Notes under the pieces: generated by a model | Database searches by the model: none | Seen by the model: the letters and a program-made list of their open reading frames with translations, nothing else | Told to the model about the DNA's origin: nothing | Shown: in pieces, positions 1-10,198 of the stretch | How the letters are laid out: the number at the start of each line of letters is the position of its first letter | How positions within the stretch are numbered: the first letter of the stretch is position 1 | Program-made: the position numbers and the translations under genes | Assembly (NCBI RefSeq): GCF_000770675.1 | Contig: NZ_AVBG01000012.1 | Span: forward strand, 1 to 64,000 | Direction of reading: 5' to 3' | From: Pontibacillus chungwhensis BH030062 | GTDB lineage: Bacteria > Bacillota > Bacilli > Bacillales > BH030062 | Length of the DNA stretch: 64,000 bases

Positions 1-153
1 TCGGGGTCATAAGTCAAAGAACTGCGGGAGGGAAGGACGCCTCCCTCCGCTCTTTGTCTTATGCCTAACGGAGCAAAACGGGGGCCTGCGCTTTTGGGGT
101 TCATATGTTAAAATATATAGAGGTGACTACGGATGTAAGGGAGAACGATTGTA
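1..153. other. Non-coding leader upstream of ruvA with a degenerate hairpin
   Basis: No gene is visible. Positions 9-62 form an imperfect hairpin: an arm running ATAAGTCAAAGA pairs with CTCTTTGTCTTAT, around a GGAGGG/CCTCCC inner stem. The sequence CTAACGGAGCAAAACGGGGGCC that follows resembles the AACGGAAACA and AACGGCCCC tips of the palindromic elements found elsewhere in the window, so this may be an eroded copy. The ruvA ribosome binding site (AAGGGAG) lies at the right end. Confidence 0.4.
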
Positions 154-774
154 ATGATAGCTTATGTTAGAGGGAATGTGGCTGCTGTGTCGGCTGAGAA
201 TGTTATTTTAGAAGCGAATGGCATTGGTTATGAAATTTTATGTGCGAATCCGTTTGCCTTTCAATCGATGAAGGGGAAGGAAACGCTTGTATATACGTAT
301 CATTATGTAAGGGAAGATATACAGACGTTGTATGGTTTTAAGACGTCTGAGGAGAAGGTGATCTTCTCTAAGTTATTAAATGTATCTGGCATAGGACCTA
401 AGGGTGCTCTTGCCATTGTTGGTTCAACGTCTGTTGGTGAAGTGGTTTCGGCAATTGAGCGGGAGGATGACAAATTCTTAACTCGTTTCCCTGGAGTTGG
501 GAAGAAGACGGCTAGACAGATGATCCTTGATCTAAAAGGAAAACTGACCGAATGGTTACCTGTGGAACAGGACGAGACGAGCATCTTCTTTGAAGGTGAA
601 CATACGCATGAGGAACAGTCAAACTATGTAGATGAAGCGCTCGAGGCGATGAAGGCGCTTGGTTATTCGGATAAAGAAATTAAATCCATTCGACCTAAGC
701 TTCAAAAAGAACAATGTTCAAGTGTCGACGAATATGTACGTAAAGGGTTAGCCCTTATGATGCAGAAAGCGTAA
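154..774 (+). CDS. ruvA: Holliday junction branch migration protein RuvA
   Basis: RuvA tetramers bind four-way DNA junctions and load the RuvB motor during homologous recombination and fork repair. The 206-residue product has the family's usual length: an OB-fold at about residues 1-62, two helix-hairpin-helix motifs (VSGIGPKGALAI near 78-89 and FPGVGKKTARQMIL near 112-125) and a C-terminal domain III (about 158-206) that contacts RuvB, joined by an acidic linker. The ATG follows an AAGGGAG ribosome binding site. It is the first gene of a ruvA-ruvB-DUF2905-queA-tgt-yajC run on one strand with short gaps, as in B. subtilis. Identification is secure. Confidence 0.97.
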   Translation: MIAYVRGNVAAVSAENVILEANGIGYEILCANPFAFQSMKGKETLVYTYHYVREDIQTLYGFKTSEEKVIFSKLLNVSGIGPKGALAIVGSTSVGEVVSAIEREDDKFLTRFPGVGKKTARQMILDLKGKLTEWLPVEQDETSIFFEGEHTHEEQSNYVDEALEAMKALGYSDKEIKSIRPKLQKEQCSSVDEYVRKGLALMMQKA

Positions 775-789
775 GTAAGGAGGGTTACC

Positions 790-1794
790 ATGGATGATCG
801 GATGGTTAGTGGGGAGGCCATGACAGATGATGCTTCAGTCGAATTAAGTCTCCGACCACAAACGCTTGCTCAATATATTGGGCAAGGGAAGACCAAAGAA
901 AACCTACGAATTTTTATAGAAGCTGCGAGAATGAGAAATGAACCTCTAGACCATGTTCTTCTCTATGGGCCTCCGGGTCTTGGTAAAACCACATTAGCTT
1001 CCATTATAGCAAGTGAGATGGGCGGCCAATTTAGGACAACGGCTGGTCCTGCAATTGAACGGGCTGGTGATTTAGCTGCTATTCTGTCTTCTCTTGAAGC
1101 AGGAGATGTCTTGTTTATAGATGAGATTCACCGTTTGCCAAGGTCAGTTGAGGAAGTGCTCTATCCTGCTATGGAAGATTTTTGCCTTGATATTGTCATT
1201 GGCTCAGGTTCAGAAGCAAGATCCATACGGCTAGATCTTCCTCCATTCACACTCGTTGGTGCTACGACGCGGGCTGGTTTACTTTCTGCTCCCCTTCGAG
1301 ACAGGTTTGGTGTGTTAAGTCGTTTGGATTACTACACTACAGATGACCTTTGTGAAATTGTGAAGAGAACCTCTGAAATCTTTGATGTGGAAATTGATGA
1401 TCAGGCGGCTGTGGAAATAGCCCGTCGTTCTAGGGGAACCCCGCGTATCGCCAACCGTCTTCTGAAGCGGGTGCGTGATATTGCGCAAGTAAAAGGGGAA
1501 GGTGTTATATCTCGTGAAACAACAGATCAAGCATTGAATATGCTTCAAGTCGATCAGGCAGGTCTTGATCACGTGGACCATAAGTTGTTACTCGGTATTA
1601 TGGATCACTTCAGAGGCGGACCAGTTGGACTTGATACGATATCGGCAACGATTGGCGAAGAGTCACAAACGATTGAGGATGTGTACGAACCATTTCTCTT
1701 ACAAAAAGGGTTTATTCAACGTACACCAAGGGGCAGACTAGTAACACATTTAGCCTATGAACACTTTAATCGGGAGGTGCCTGGAAGTGAATGA
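790..1794 (+). CDS. ruvB: Holliday junction helicase subunit RuvB
   Basis: RuvB is the hexameric AAA+ ATPase that drives branch migration of Holliday junctions bound by RuvA. The 334-residue protein shows Walker [10 protein letters not shown] (about 60-68), Walker B VLFIDEIH (about 107-114), sensor 1 LVGATTRAG (about 155-163), the arginine-finger region DRFG (171-174) and a C-terminal winged helix ending in a conserved [12 protein letters not shown]-like segment. It starts 16 nt after ruvA behind AAGGAGGG, so the two are co-transcribed and probably translationally coupled. Length equals that of the B. subtilis protein. Confidence 0.97.
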   Translation: MDDRMVSGEAMTDDASVELSLRPQTLAQYIGQGKTKENLRIFIEAARMRNEPLDHVLLYGPPGLGKTTLASIIASEMGGQFRTTAGPAIERAGDLAAILSSLEAGDVLFIDEIHRLPRSVEEVLYPAMEDFCLDIVIGSGSEARSIRLDLPPFTLVGATTRAGLLSAPLRDRFGVLSRLDYYTTDDLCEIVKRTSEIFDVEIDDQAAVEIARRSRGTPRIANRLLKRVRDIAQVKGEGVISRETTDQALNMLQVDQAGLDHVDHKLLLGIMDHFRGGPVGLDTISATIGEESQTIEDVYEPFLLQKGFIQRTPRGRLVTHLAYEHFNREVPGSE

Positions 1795-1987
1795 ATTCCC
1801 TAAGATGTTTATCGTTTTAGGTGTTCTCTTCATTGTGATAGGCCTCATTTGGAGCATTTTCGGGAAGCTTCCTGGAGACTTCCTCTTTAAAAAAGGAAAT
1901 ACAACCTTTTATTTTCCGATCATGACGTCTATTATAGTGAGTGTTGTTGCAAGCGTTGTGCTATATATTATTGGGAAATTTCGATAA
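1787..1987 (+). CDS. DUF2905 family small membrane protein
   Basis: A 66-residue protein of unknown function with two predicted membrane segments: [18 protein letters not shown] near the N-terminus and a second hydrophobic stretch near the C-terminus. Between them is the [12 protein letters not shown] loop typical of DUF2905. I place the start at GTG 1787, 9 nt after GGGAGGTG, overlapping the ruvB stop by 8 nt. An upstream in-frame ATG (1757) lies inside ruvB without a good ribosome binding site. B. subtilis carries a DUF2905 gene in the same place. Its conserved position between ruvB and queA suggests co-expression, not a known shared function. Confidence 0.85.
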   Translation: MNEFPKMFIVLGVLFIVIGLIWSIFGKLPGDFLFKKGNTTFYFPIMTSIIVSVVASVVLYIIGKFR

Positions 1988-2008
1988 GAACTAGATAGGG
2001 AGAGACAT

Positions 2009-3034
2009 ATGAACATAAACGATTTCGACTTTGATTTACCAGAAGAGTTAATTGCACAGACTCCTTTGGAAGATCGAACGTCTTCTCGGTTACTTGTGAT
2101 GGACCGTGATAAGGAAACCATAGATCATAAACATTTTTACAACATCACCTCATACTTAAAGCCTGGTGATTGTTTAGTCTTGAACAATACAAGAGTGCTT
2201 CCTGCACGTTTATACGGTGTGAAGGAAGACACAGGTGCTAAAGTGGAAGTATTGCTTCTTCATCAACGTCAAGGAGACGAGTGGGAAGTTCTTGTGAAAC
2301 CAGCTAAAAAGATTAAGCTAGGGAGCAAGATTTCATTTGGAGATGGAAAACTCGTGGCTGAATGTACAGAGTTACAAGATCATGGCGGTCGTATTCTGAC
2401 ATTTTCGTACGAGGGAATCTTTCTTGAAGTATTAGAATCTTTAGGTGAGATGCCGCTTCCTCCTTACATTAAGGAACAAGTGTCTGACCGGGAGCGTTAT
2501 CAAACCGTTTATTCTAAAGAGGAAGGTTCAGCAGCCGCTCCTACAGCAGGTCTTCACTTTACGAAAGAACTATTACAAGAGATTCAGGATAAAGGTGTAG
2601 AAATTGCTTATATCACACTCCACGTTGGTCTTGGCACATTCCGTCCTGTAAGTGTGGATTCTGTAGAGGAGCATGATATGCATGCTGAATTTTATCAGAT
2701 GTCTAAGGACACAGCTGATCAATTAAATCGCGTCAAAGAGAGTGGTGGTCGCGTTATTCCAGTTGGAACGACTTCTACTAGAACTCTTGAAACCATTGCA
2801 AGAGATCATGGTTCTTTTAAAGAAGCATCTGGTTGGACTGATATTTTCATTTACCCACCATACGACTTTAAAGCGATTGATGGGTTAATTACGAACTTCC
2901 ACTTGCCTAAATCTACACTAATCATGCTTGTAAGTGCACTTGCTGGTAAGGAATTTGTTATGCGTGCATACAAGGAAGCTGTGGATGAACAGTATCGCTT
3001 CTTTAGTTTCGGCGATGCAATGCTAATTTTATAA
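2009..3034 (+). CDS. queA: S-adenosylmethionine:tRNA ribosyltransferase-isomerase QueA
   Basis: QueA transfers and isomerises the ribosyl group of SAM to 7-aminomethyl-7-deazaguanine in tRNA, forming epoxyqueuosine in the queuosine pathway. The 341-residue product begins with the family-typical [18 protein letters not shown] and carries [19 protein letters not shown], the [12 protein letters not shown] segment near residue 170, and the C-terminal [20 protein letters not shown] block. It lies between DUF2905 and tgt, which encodes the enzyme acting one step earlier in the same modification. The ATG follows AGGGAGAG. Confidence 0.97.
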   Translation: MNINDFDFDLPEELIAQTPLEDRTSSRLLVMDRDKETIDHKHFYNITSYLKPGDCLVLNNTRVLPARLYGVKEDTGAKVEVLLLHQRQGDEWEVLVKPAKKIKLGSKISFGDGKLVAECTELQDHGGRILTFSYEGIFLEVLESLGEMPLPPYIKEQVSDRERYQTVYSKEEGSAAAPTAGLHFTKELLQEIQDKGVEIAYITLHVGLGTFRPVSVDSVEEHDMHAEFYQMSKDTADQLNRVKESGGRVIPVGTTSTRTLETIARDHGSFKEASGWTDIFIYPPYDFKAIDGLITNFHLPKSTLIMLVSALAGKEFVMRAYKEAVDEQYRFFSFGDAMLIL

Positions 3035-3055
3035 TGAGAGATAGAAAGGGTATGA

Positions 3056-4195
<1,140 letters not shown>

Positions 4196-4233
4196 ATGAT
4201 AGAAGCTTCTTAATTGAAAGGAGGGAAAAATCC

Positions 4234-4503
4234 ATGGCAGGTTCTGCAGGTTCATTAATTATGCTAGCTTTAATGTTTGTACTGTTTTACTTCTTGCTTA
4301 TCCGACCGCAGCAAAAGCGTCAAAAGCAAGTCAAACAAATGCAATCTGATCTTCAAAAAGGAGATCATATCATTACAATTGGCGGCATGCACGCAACCAT
4401 TCATGCGCTAGATGAAAACACGCTTATTTTACAGGTAGAGGATGGAACGAAACTTACATACGATCGTTCAGCTATCCGTGAAGTTGTGAATCAGAAGGCA
4501 TAG
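4234..4503 (+). CDS. yajC: Preprotein translocase subunit YajC
   Basis: YajC is a small inner-membrane protein that associates with SecDF in the Sec translocase holocomplex. The 89-residue product has a single N-terminal membrane helix (about residues 8-24, LALMFVLFYFLLIRPQQKR), followed by a basic cytoplasmic region and a small beta domain with GDHIITIGGMHATI. The start is set by a strong AAAGGAGGG. It is the last gene of the ruvA-tgt operon and is closed by a strong terminator just downstream; secDF lies about 6 kb away on the same strand. Confidence 0.95.
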   Translation: MAGSAGSLIMLALMFVLFYFLLIRPQQKRQKQVKQMQSDLQKGDHIITIGGMHATIHALDENTLILQVEDGTKLTYDRSAIREVVNQKA

Positions 4504-4505
4504 TG

Positions 4506-4549
4506 AAAAAAACGCGCTCATCTCTAGCTAGAGATGAGCGCGTTTTTTA
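4506..4549. terminator. Bidirectional intrinsic terminator (yajC / TIGR04086 gene)
   Basis: A perfect stem of 17 bp (AACGCGCTCATCTCTAG and its complement, 4511-4544) is flanked by A6 and T6, so it can terminate both the rightward ruvA-yajC operon and the convergent leftward gene whose stop lies at its edge. Confidence 0.92.
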
Positions 4550-4924
4550 TTTAGATTTTCCTCCTACATTGACCCCCATCATTCCCCCTAAGAGAGCCAT
4601 GACCACATAACCGCCCAGATAAAGAAGTTGAGATGTCGACATGCCTTGTTGATACCCTAGGTATTGAAACAAGAGAACAAATACAAGGAATCCTAAACCT
4701 GTTAATAAACCAAGCAACCAGCCCTGTTCTTTTCCTTTTGCTCCTGCTATAAATCCTCCGATAAATAGTGTAATTAATCCTATTACAAGTGTTGCCCATT
4801 GCAGAGTTGGTTGTGACATTTCCGAGAATTTAAGGAATAAGGCCAGTGTAAAGCTGCTCAATACCATAATAATAAGAATGGTGCCCCATCCATAGGCGAG
4901 TGCCATCATTCTTTCTTTAACCAT
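4547..4924 (-). CDS. TIGR04086 family four-helix membrane protein (YrzE-like)
   Basis: A 125-residue integral membrane protein of unknown function with four hydrophobic segments (about residues 12-32, 42-60, 70-88 and 95-115) and the glycine-rich ending MALLGGMMGVNVGGK. It matches the TIGR04086 family, represented in B. subtilis by YrzE near the same position. The ATG is preceded on the minus strand by GGGAGGAG. It is transcribed alone, converging on yajC. No catalytic residues are apparent. Confidence 0.85.
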   Translation of the reverse strand: MVKERMMALAYGWGTILIIMVLSSFTLALFLKFSEMSQPTLQWATLVIGLITLFIGGFIAGAKGKEQGWLLGLLTGLGFLVFVLLFQYLGYQQGMSTSQLLYLGGYVVMALLGGMMGVNVGGKSK

Positions 4925-5052
4925 ATTTATTCTCCTCCCTGTTCGTCCATCTTTTTACCACTTTATTCATAAAAAAATAAAATAGAATAAAATATTTTCC
5001 TAAGGTACGTGAATATAGTAGTAAAAATGGACAAGAAAAAAGGGGGGTACTA

Positions 5053-6357
5053 ATGGAAACGACCCTGGCGGTTGCTGTGTTTATCGTTAGCTATGTGTTT
5101 ATTATGTCAGAGAAGATAAATCGTGCATTGGTGGCTTTAGCGGGCGGGGTTCTTATGTTACTAAGTGGCATATATAGCTGGGAAGAGGCGTTCACTAGCT
5201 TCATTGATTGGTCTACTATTACGCTTTTATTCTCTATGATGGTGCTCGTTTCAATTACGAAAAAAACAGGCTTATTCGAATACATAGCTATTCTTTTAGC
5301 TCAGCGGGTTAAAGGTGCTCCTATCCCGCTTCTCATTGTATCGGGTGTGTTAACAGCTATAGGTTCGGCCTTACTAGATAACGTAACAACAGTCCTCTTA
5401 TTTGTACCTATTTTGCTAACTCTGACTTCAAAGTTAAAATTGCCTGCCTTCCCTTATTTATTAACGGTAATTTTATGTGCGAATATTGGAGGAACAGCTA
5501 CTTTAATAGGCGATCCTCCAAACATTATGATTGGGCAAGCTGTCGATCATTTTACGTTTATGTCTTTTCTGGTTCATCTTGGCCCGGTTGTTGTGATCAT
5601 TTTTACAGCTACTTTATTTGGACTAGTCCTCTTGTTTAGAAAATCCCTTGTGAAGGGAGAGGGGGACCATGTCCGTACATTAATGGAATTAGATCCTTCT
5701 TCATACTTAAAGAAAACCCCAATGCTTTATCAGTCTGTTGCGGTACTCTCTATGACCATTCTTGGTTTTCTGCTGCACGCATTTGTGCATGTTGATTTAA
5801 CGACCGTCGCTGTTTGTGGAGCCATTCTGTTACTTTTACTTACAGAAAAAGAATCAAATACAGAAAAAGTCTTTGAAGAGGTTGAATGGGTCACCTTGTT
5901 TTTCTTTATGGGGCTATTTATGCTCGTTGGCGGGCTTGAACAAGTTGGTGTGATTGATGAGTTGGCCAGGGGGATGATTTGGTTAACAGAAGGTGATCTG
6001 CCATCAACGGCGCTTATGATTTTATGGATATCAGGTCTTTTCTCAGGAATCGTTGATAACATACCGTTTGTGGCAGCTATGATTCCAGTTATCAAAGAGT
6101 TTCAGTCCTATGGGATGACGAATTTAGACCCTTTGTGGTGGTCTCTTGCTCTTGGGGCTTGTCTAGGAGGAAATGGAACGCTAATAGGGGCATCAGCTAA
6201 TGTGGTCGTAGCAGGATTGGCTTCTAGTGCCAGACACCCCATTGGATTTTTAAAGTTTATGCTATATGGAATGCCTGTTGTGCTCTTTTCGCTTGTCGTA
6301 TGTACGGTTTACGTTTGGTTTCGATATCTTGTTCCATTTATGCAAGCTGGCATGTAA
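5053..6357 (+). CDS. ArsB/NhaD ion-transporter superfamily permease
   Basis: A 434-residue secondary transporter with about 11-12 membrane segments. It belongs to the ArsB/NhaD/CitM ion-transporter superfamily, recognisable from the paired motifs ALLDNVTTVLLFVPI with TATLIGDPPNIMIG in the first half and GIVDNIPFVAAMIPV with GNGTLIGASANVV in the second half (internal pseudo-symmetry). Members move arsenite, sodium or dicarboxylates; the sequence alone does not fix the substrate. No arsR or arsC is adjacent, so a Na+/H+ antiport role is at least as plausible. It starts at ATG 5053 after AAAGGGGGG and stands as a single gene before a DUF421 gene. Confidence 0.85.
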   Translation: METTLAVAVFIVSYVFIMSEKINRALVALAGGVLMLLSGIYSWEEAFTSFIDWSTITLLFSMMVLVSITKKTGLFEYIAILLAQRVKGAPIPLLIVSGVLTAIGSALLDNVTTVLLFVPILLTLTSKLKLPAFPYLLTVILCANIGGTATLIGDPPNIMIGQAVDHFTFMSFLVHLGPVVVIIFTATLFGLVLLFRKSLVKGEGDHVRTLMELDPSSYLKKTPMLYQSVAVLSMTILGFLLHAFVHVDLTTVAVCGAILLLLLTEKESNTEKVFEEVEWVTLFFFMGLFMLVGGLEQVGVIDELARGMIWLTEGDLPSTALMILWISGLFSGIVDNIPFVAAMIPVIKEFQSYGMTNLDPLWWSLALGACLGGNGTLIGASANVVVAGLASSARHPIGFLKFMLYGMPVVLFSLVVCTVYVWFRYLVPFMQAGM

Positions 6358-6423
6358 GCATAGTAAGCGTCAAATCGGTTCACACTAGGAACATTAGGGA
6401 CAATAGAAAGAAGTGAACCTGGT

Positions 6424-7092
6424 GTGAATTTAGAGGAAACATGGATTATTATTTGGAGAACGTTTGCCACTTATTTTGTAATATTAGTGATTTTTCGGGT
6501 AATGGGAAAAAGAGAGATAGGTGAGCTATCCATACTCGACTTAGTGGTCTTTATCATGCTTGCTGAGATCGGAGTCTTTTCGATTGAAGAGCCTAAGGAT
6601 GAATTTATCCACGCAGTAATCCCAATGCTTGTTCTTTTGCTGATTCAAAGGTTGAGTGCGTGGTTCTCTTTAAAAAGTCAATGGTTTAGAGAAAAGGTTG
6701 ATGGGAAAGCTTCTGTTATTATTCAGAACGGAAAGATTGACGAAAATGAAATGAGGAAACAGAGGTACAATTTTAATGATTTACTACAACAATTAAGGGA
6801 AAATGGTACCTCGTCTGTTAATGAAGTAGCTTTTGCTTTATTGGAGCCTTCTGGTAAGCTTTCCATTATCGAAAAACAAGACAATTCCTCTCAAGATATG
6901 AATGGATTTCTTATGCCGTTTATTACAGACGGCAAGGTACAAGAGGAGAACTTAAAGCGTAATGGAAAAGATGAGAAATGGCTGTTAACGGAAATCCGTA
7001 AGCGGGGTTATGAACACCCTGAACAAATTTCCTTACTAACCATAGATCATAAAAATAAATGGTACATCGACGAATATGATGAAAAACAGTAA
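6424..7092 (+). CDS. DUF421 (YetF-like) membrane protein
   Basis: A 222-residue protein with three N-terminal membrane helices (about 7-28, 35-55, 60-80) containing FRVMGKREIGELSILDLVVFIMLAEIG, the hallmark of the DUF421/YetF family. A soluble C-terminal domain follows with SVIIQNGKIDENEMRKQRYNF. B. subtilis YrbG sits in the same neighbourhood. The start is GTG 6424, about 10 nt after AGAAAGAAG; no better ATG exists. Function is unknown; relatives are linked to the spore and cell envelope. It is co-directional with, but separated by 66 nt from, the preceding permease. Confidence 0.85.
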   Translation: MNLEETWIIIWRTFATYFVILVIFRVMGKREIGELSILDLVVFIMLAEIGVFSIEEPKDEFIHAVIPMLVLLLIQRLSAWFSLKSQWFREKVDGKASVIIQNGKIDENEMRKQRYNFNDLLQQLRENGTSSVNEVAFALLEPSGKLSIIEKQDNSSQDMNGFLMPFITDGKVQEENLKRNGKDEKWLLTEIRKRGYEHPEQISLLTIDHKNKWYIDEYDEKQ

Positions 7093-7095
7093 TAT

Positions 7096-7136
7096 AAAGA
7101 GGAGGTGCCTCAGTATTGAAGGCATCTTCTTTTTTA
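7096..7136 (+). terminator. Probable intrinsic terminator after the DUF421 gene
   Basis: Stem AGAGGAGGTGCCT pairs, with G-U wobbles, to AGGCATCTTCTT and is followed by a run of T. It ends just before the ribosome binding site of the methyltransferase gene. Confidence 0.7.
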
Positions 7137-7155
7137 TACCTAAGGAGGCAGGATT

Positions 7156-7836
7156 ATGAGTGAATCATTCAATTGGCATGAGGCAGCCACAAAAAAGTGG
7201 GATCAGAATGTTTCGTTTTGGAGTGAAAAGAGTCGTTCTATGTGGAGTCAAGGGTCCCGTGCTGGGATCATTCCATTCATTAAACACTATATACCGGAGG
7301 GTAGCCAAATAGCTGATATTGGCTGCGGGGACGGTTATGGGGCATATCTATTGAGTGAAGCGGGATACCATGTAACGGGAGTTGATATTTCTCCTAAAAT
7401 GATAGAGCATGCAAAACGAATGAATGGGGAGCGACTAAATTTTACACAAGGTGATTTGGCCGATCTTCCTTTTGCTGAAGATACATATGACGGGTTAATG
7501 GCCATCAACTCACTTGAATGGACAGAGGATCCAAAAGGGGCCTTAGAAGAACTGAGAAGAGTCTTAAAGCCTGGAGGCCGTTTGTGTATAGCGATCCTTG
7601 GTCCAACTGCAGGCCCTCGTCAAAATAGCTACAGAAGGTTGTATGGTGAAGATGTCATTTGTAATACGATGATGCCCTGGGAATTTGAACAGCTCGCGGG
7701 TGAGAATGGTTGGAAAATCGTTGATGGATACGGGGTTTTTAAAGAGGGGGTAAGTGAAGAAGATATAGAAGGTTTACCAAAACCCTTAAAGCAAGCGCTG
7801 ACCTTTTTGTGGGTCTTTATAGTAGAGAAGCAATAA
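7156..7836 (+). CDS. Class I SAM-dependent methyltransferase
   Basis: A 226-residue Rossmann-fold methyltransferase. Motif I IADIGCGDGYGAYLL (about residues 55-69), motif II VTGVDISPKM with the acidic residue that contacts the SAM ribose, the motif III region GDLADLPFAEDTYDGLMAINSLEW, and LKPGGRLCIAILG are all present, as in the Methyltransf_11 group. The substrate cannot be read from sequence. The start follows AAGGAGGCAGG. It is monocistronic, bounded by terminators on both sides, and opposite in direction to spoVB. Confidence 0.85.
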   Translation: MSESFNWHEAATKKWDQNVSFWSEKSRSMWSQGSRAGIIPFIKHYIPEGSQIADIGCGDGYGAYLLSEAGYHVTGVDISPKMIEHAKRMNGERLNFTQGDLADLPFAEDTYDGLMAINSLEWTEDPKGALEELRRVLKPGGRLCIAILGPTAGPRQNSYRRLYGEDVICNTMMPWEFEQLAGENGWKIVDGYGVFKEGVSEEDIEGLPKPLKQALTFLWVFIVEKQ

Positions 7837-7937
7837 AAGCTGCAAGGCGGTTTCATTCTTTGTGAAGACGCTTTTAATAGGGAGTGATATATCGAAGAAC
7901 GAGGAATAGATGGTACCTATCCATCGACCTCCCTATC

Positions 7938-7985
7938 AAAAAAACCAAGTATAAAATCAGATTTGATTTTATACTTGGTTTTTAT
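7938..7985. terminator. Bidirectional terminator (methyltransferase / spoVB)
   Basis: An 18-bp stem (AAACCAAGTATAAAATC with its complement) is flanked by A-rich and T-rich runs, serving convergent genes. A further imperfect hairpin with ATAGGGAG/CTCCCTAT ends (7877-7936) lies directly upstream. Confidence 0.9.
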
Positions 7986-7991
7986 TTTAGT

Positions 7992-9542
7992 TTATCGCTT
8001 TTTTTGAAAGAAAGGTAACTGTTGCAGTTCTTCTTTAGTTATAAAGCGGAAAGCGAATAGGAAGATGATGTAGACACCTGTGAATACGGATATTAACAAT
8101 AGAAATGGTATAGGGGCCATGGTGGCTTCTTTGAATAGTTCGTTCATTTTATAGCCAATAAACCATGTGCTTCCCATTAATAGAACCATCTTTCCAATAT
8201 CAACAAGTGGAATTCGGAACTGGATCGCTTTCATTAGTGTTGCTAGATGTAAGAACGTAACGAGAATAACACCCACTACGATTGCAAGCGCTACTCCCAT
8301 AATACCGAATTCAGGTTGAGTGGCTAGCGATAGTAATACAGCGAACTTTACAACAGCTCCTATTAGGCTGTTCCACATGGCAGCTTTCGCTAAATCAAGG
8401 GCTTGTAGAGCAGCTTGTAAAGGGGCTTGGAAATAAAGCATTAAGAAGAATGGTGCCATTACAAGTAAGAACCTGGATGCATTTCCATGACCATACATAA
8501 ACGTTAAGATTGGTGTAGCGAAAATGGTTAATATAACGGTCGCAATAGCTCCTGAAGCAAAGGATAAACGAATAGCTTGATGAATACGGTAGTGTATTAA
8601 CGTTTGATCCCCTTTAGCTCCAGCTTCACTAATGTTTGGAACAAGAGCGACGGAAAGAGATTGTGTAATAAACGTTGGAAGTAACAAAAGAGGGAGTGCA
8701 TATCCCGTTAGTTCTCCATACTGTTTCGTCGCCATAGCGGTTTGTACGCCTGCAATAGCTAGGCTTTGTGCTACAAGTATTGGCTCTAAGAAAAAGGATA
8801 TGGACCCAACCATTCGGCTCCCGGTAGTCGGAAGGGCGATAGACATGAGTTCATTGAATGTGTCTTTACCGTTTTTAATGTAACTCATAAACTTTCTTCT
8901 GACTTTCACACGTTTTTTCACTTTAAACATATGAAGCATGTACAACAAAGAACAAAACTCTCCTAATACGACTGAAATCATTGCACCTGCTGCAGCGTAT
9001 TCGACTCCGTATGGAGCGAGTGCTTTCGTGAATAACGCTACAAAACTGATGCGTACAATCTGTTCAATTACCTGTGAGTAAGCTTGGGGCTTCATATTTT
9101 GGCGACCTTGGAAATACCCTCGTAACACAGAGGAGATCGCTACAATAGGAACAATAGGACTGATTGCAAGAAGAGGATATAGGGTCCGTTCATCTGTTAA
9201 CAAAGTTTGAGATAACAATGGAGCTAAAAGAACCATTCCTGTTGTAAAGATGATGCTCAATACACCTGTGACAGTGAGAGAGATCACTAGAATTTTCTTT
9301 ACTTTCTTTAAATCTCCTATAGCTTCAGCCTCTGCTACCCGTTTCGATATAGCTACAGGTAATCCGAATTGGGTGAGGGTAATAACTAAGATGAGGGTTG
9401 GGATGGCCATCATATAAAGGCCTACACCTTCCTCCCCCATGATGCGTGCTACGACGATCCGATTGACAAACCCAAGGAAGCGAGTAATCATGCCTGCTGC
9501 AATTAAAATCAGAGTACCTTGTAAAAAGGTTTGTTTGGTCAT
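7992..9542 (-). CDS. spoVB: Stage V sporulation protein B, MOP-superfamily flippase
   Basis: A 516-residue polytopic membrane protein of the MATE/polysaccharide-transporter (MOP) superfamily. It has about 14 membrane helices, opening with MTKQTFLQGTLILIAAGM and containing GLPVAISKRVAEAEA and a C-terminal TKEELQQLPFF tail. SpoVB is required for spore cortex formation and is thought to flip lipid-linked peptidoglycan precursors across the forespore-surrounding membrane. Its size matches the B. subtilis protein (518), and it holds the same place relative to comN and secDF. The ATG is preceded by AAGGTAGG on the minus strand. Confidence 0.93.
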   Translation of the reverse strand: MTKQTFLQGTLILIAAGMITRFLGFVNRIVVARIMGEEGVGLYMMAIPTLILVITLTQFGLPVAISKRVAEAEAIGDLKKVKKILVISLTVTGVLSIIFTTGMVLLAPLLSQTLLTDERTLYPLLAISPIVPIVAISSVLRGYFQGRQNMKPQAYSQVIEQIVRISFVALFTKALAPYGVEYAAAGAMISVVLGEFCSLLYMLHMFKVKKRVKVRRKFMSYIKNGKDTFNELMSIALPTTGSRMVGSISFFLEPILVAQSLAIAGVQTAMATKQYGELTGYALPLLLLPTFITQSLSVALVPNISEAGAKGDQTLIHYRIHQAIRLSFASGAIATVILTIFATPILTFMYGHGNASRFLLVMAPFFLMLYFQAPLQAALQALDLAKAAMWNSLIGAVVKFAVLLSLATQPEFGIMGVALAIVVGVILVTFLHLATLMKAIQFRIPLVDIGKMVLLMGSTWFIGYKMNELFKEATMAPIPFLLLISVFTGVYIIFLFAFRFITKEELQQLPFFQKKR

Positions 9543-9685
9543 TCATTACGACCTACCTTCTCAAAGAATTGAAATTCGTATACAATGAATATATGCAGAA
9601 AAGGTGGGCAAGCATGACAATCATTCGTAATTGATTGAAACATTTGCTGTGTGATTTGTAGAGCTGAATGAGAGGGGTATCATAT

Positions 9686-10003
9686 ATGGAAGAAGGAAAA
9701 CCTGTAATACAGTGGAAGAAGACGATTTATCCTGTATTACAAAGCAAGAAAGAAGAATTTCACTTGCTTGGGTATAGCAAAGCACATGAGGAAGATATAT
9801 GGAAGTGCCTAGAGAAGAAAGTTTGGAAGGGCAATCCAACGTTACGTTTACATAGGGCAGTACAGGATGTGTTTCACTTAAGTGTAGGTACATATATGAG
9901 TTATTTAACTGTACAAGCTTACCAGAGTGATGATCTACTTGCTCAGGTAGAAGCATTAAGGAACCATGATCCAAATAAACAAGAAAATGAAACGTCGTAT
10001 TGA
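9686..10003 (+). CDS. comN: Post-transcriptional regulator ComN
   Basis: A 105-residue cytoplasmic protein matching the ComN (YrzD) family. In B. subtilis, ComN binds the comE mRNA leader and sends it to division sites and poles, allowing accumulation of the competence proteins ComEA/ComEC. Recognisable features are KKEEFHLLGYSKAHEEDIWKCL and the helical C-terminal region LSVGTYMSYLTVQAY. I chose ATG 9686, 8 nt after AGAGGGG, over the upstream ATG 9668 that overlaps that ribosome binding site. comEA begins at the far right of this window, so regulator and target are both present. Confidence 0.85.
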   Translation: MEEGKPVIQWKKTIYPVLQSKKEEFHLLGYSKAHEEDIWKCLEKKVWKGNPTLRLHRAVQDVFHLSVGTYMSYLTVQAYQSDDLLAQVEALRNHDPNKQENETSY

Positions 10004-10100
10004 CAGTGCTTCCCAAAGATTTCTATAATTACAATATTGGCGTGTGGCATTATAGTCACAATGATCATTTTTTCTATACATACAAAAGGCTCACGTAGTT

Positions 10101-10132
10101 GTAGAGTGGTATTACTTAGACCACTCTTTTAT
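10101..10132 (+). terminator. Intrinsic terminator after comN
   Basis: Perfect 8-bp stem AGAGTGGT/ACCACTCT followed by TTTTA, about 100 nt after the comN stop. Confidence 0.75.
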
Positions 10133-10198
10133 GCGTAAGGATGTATTACTATTTCATAAAACGGTTGTTGGAGAAGTCAGAAGGAGGCACTTATACTC

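Noticed and set aside
5053-6357. Arsenical pump ArsB as a definite call
   Set aside because: The superfamily motifs fit, but no other ars gene is nearby and NhaD-type sodium antiport is equally possible, so the substrate was left open.
7877-7936. ATAGGGAG/CTCCCTAT hairpin as a small RNA gene
   Set aside because: Only the 8-bp outer stem is convincing, no promoter is seen, and it abuts a clear terminator.
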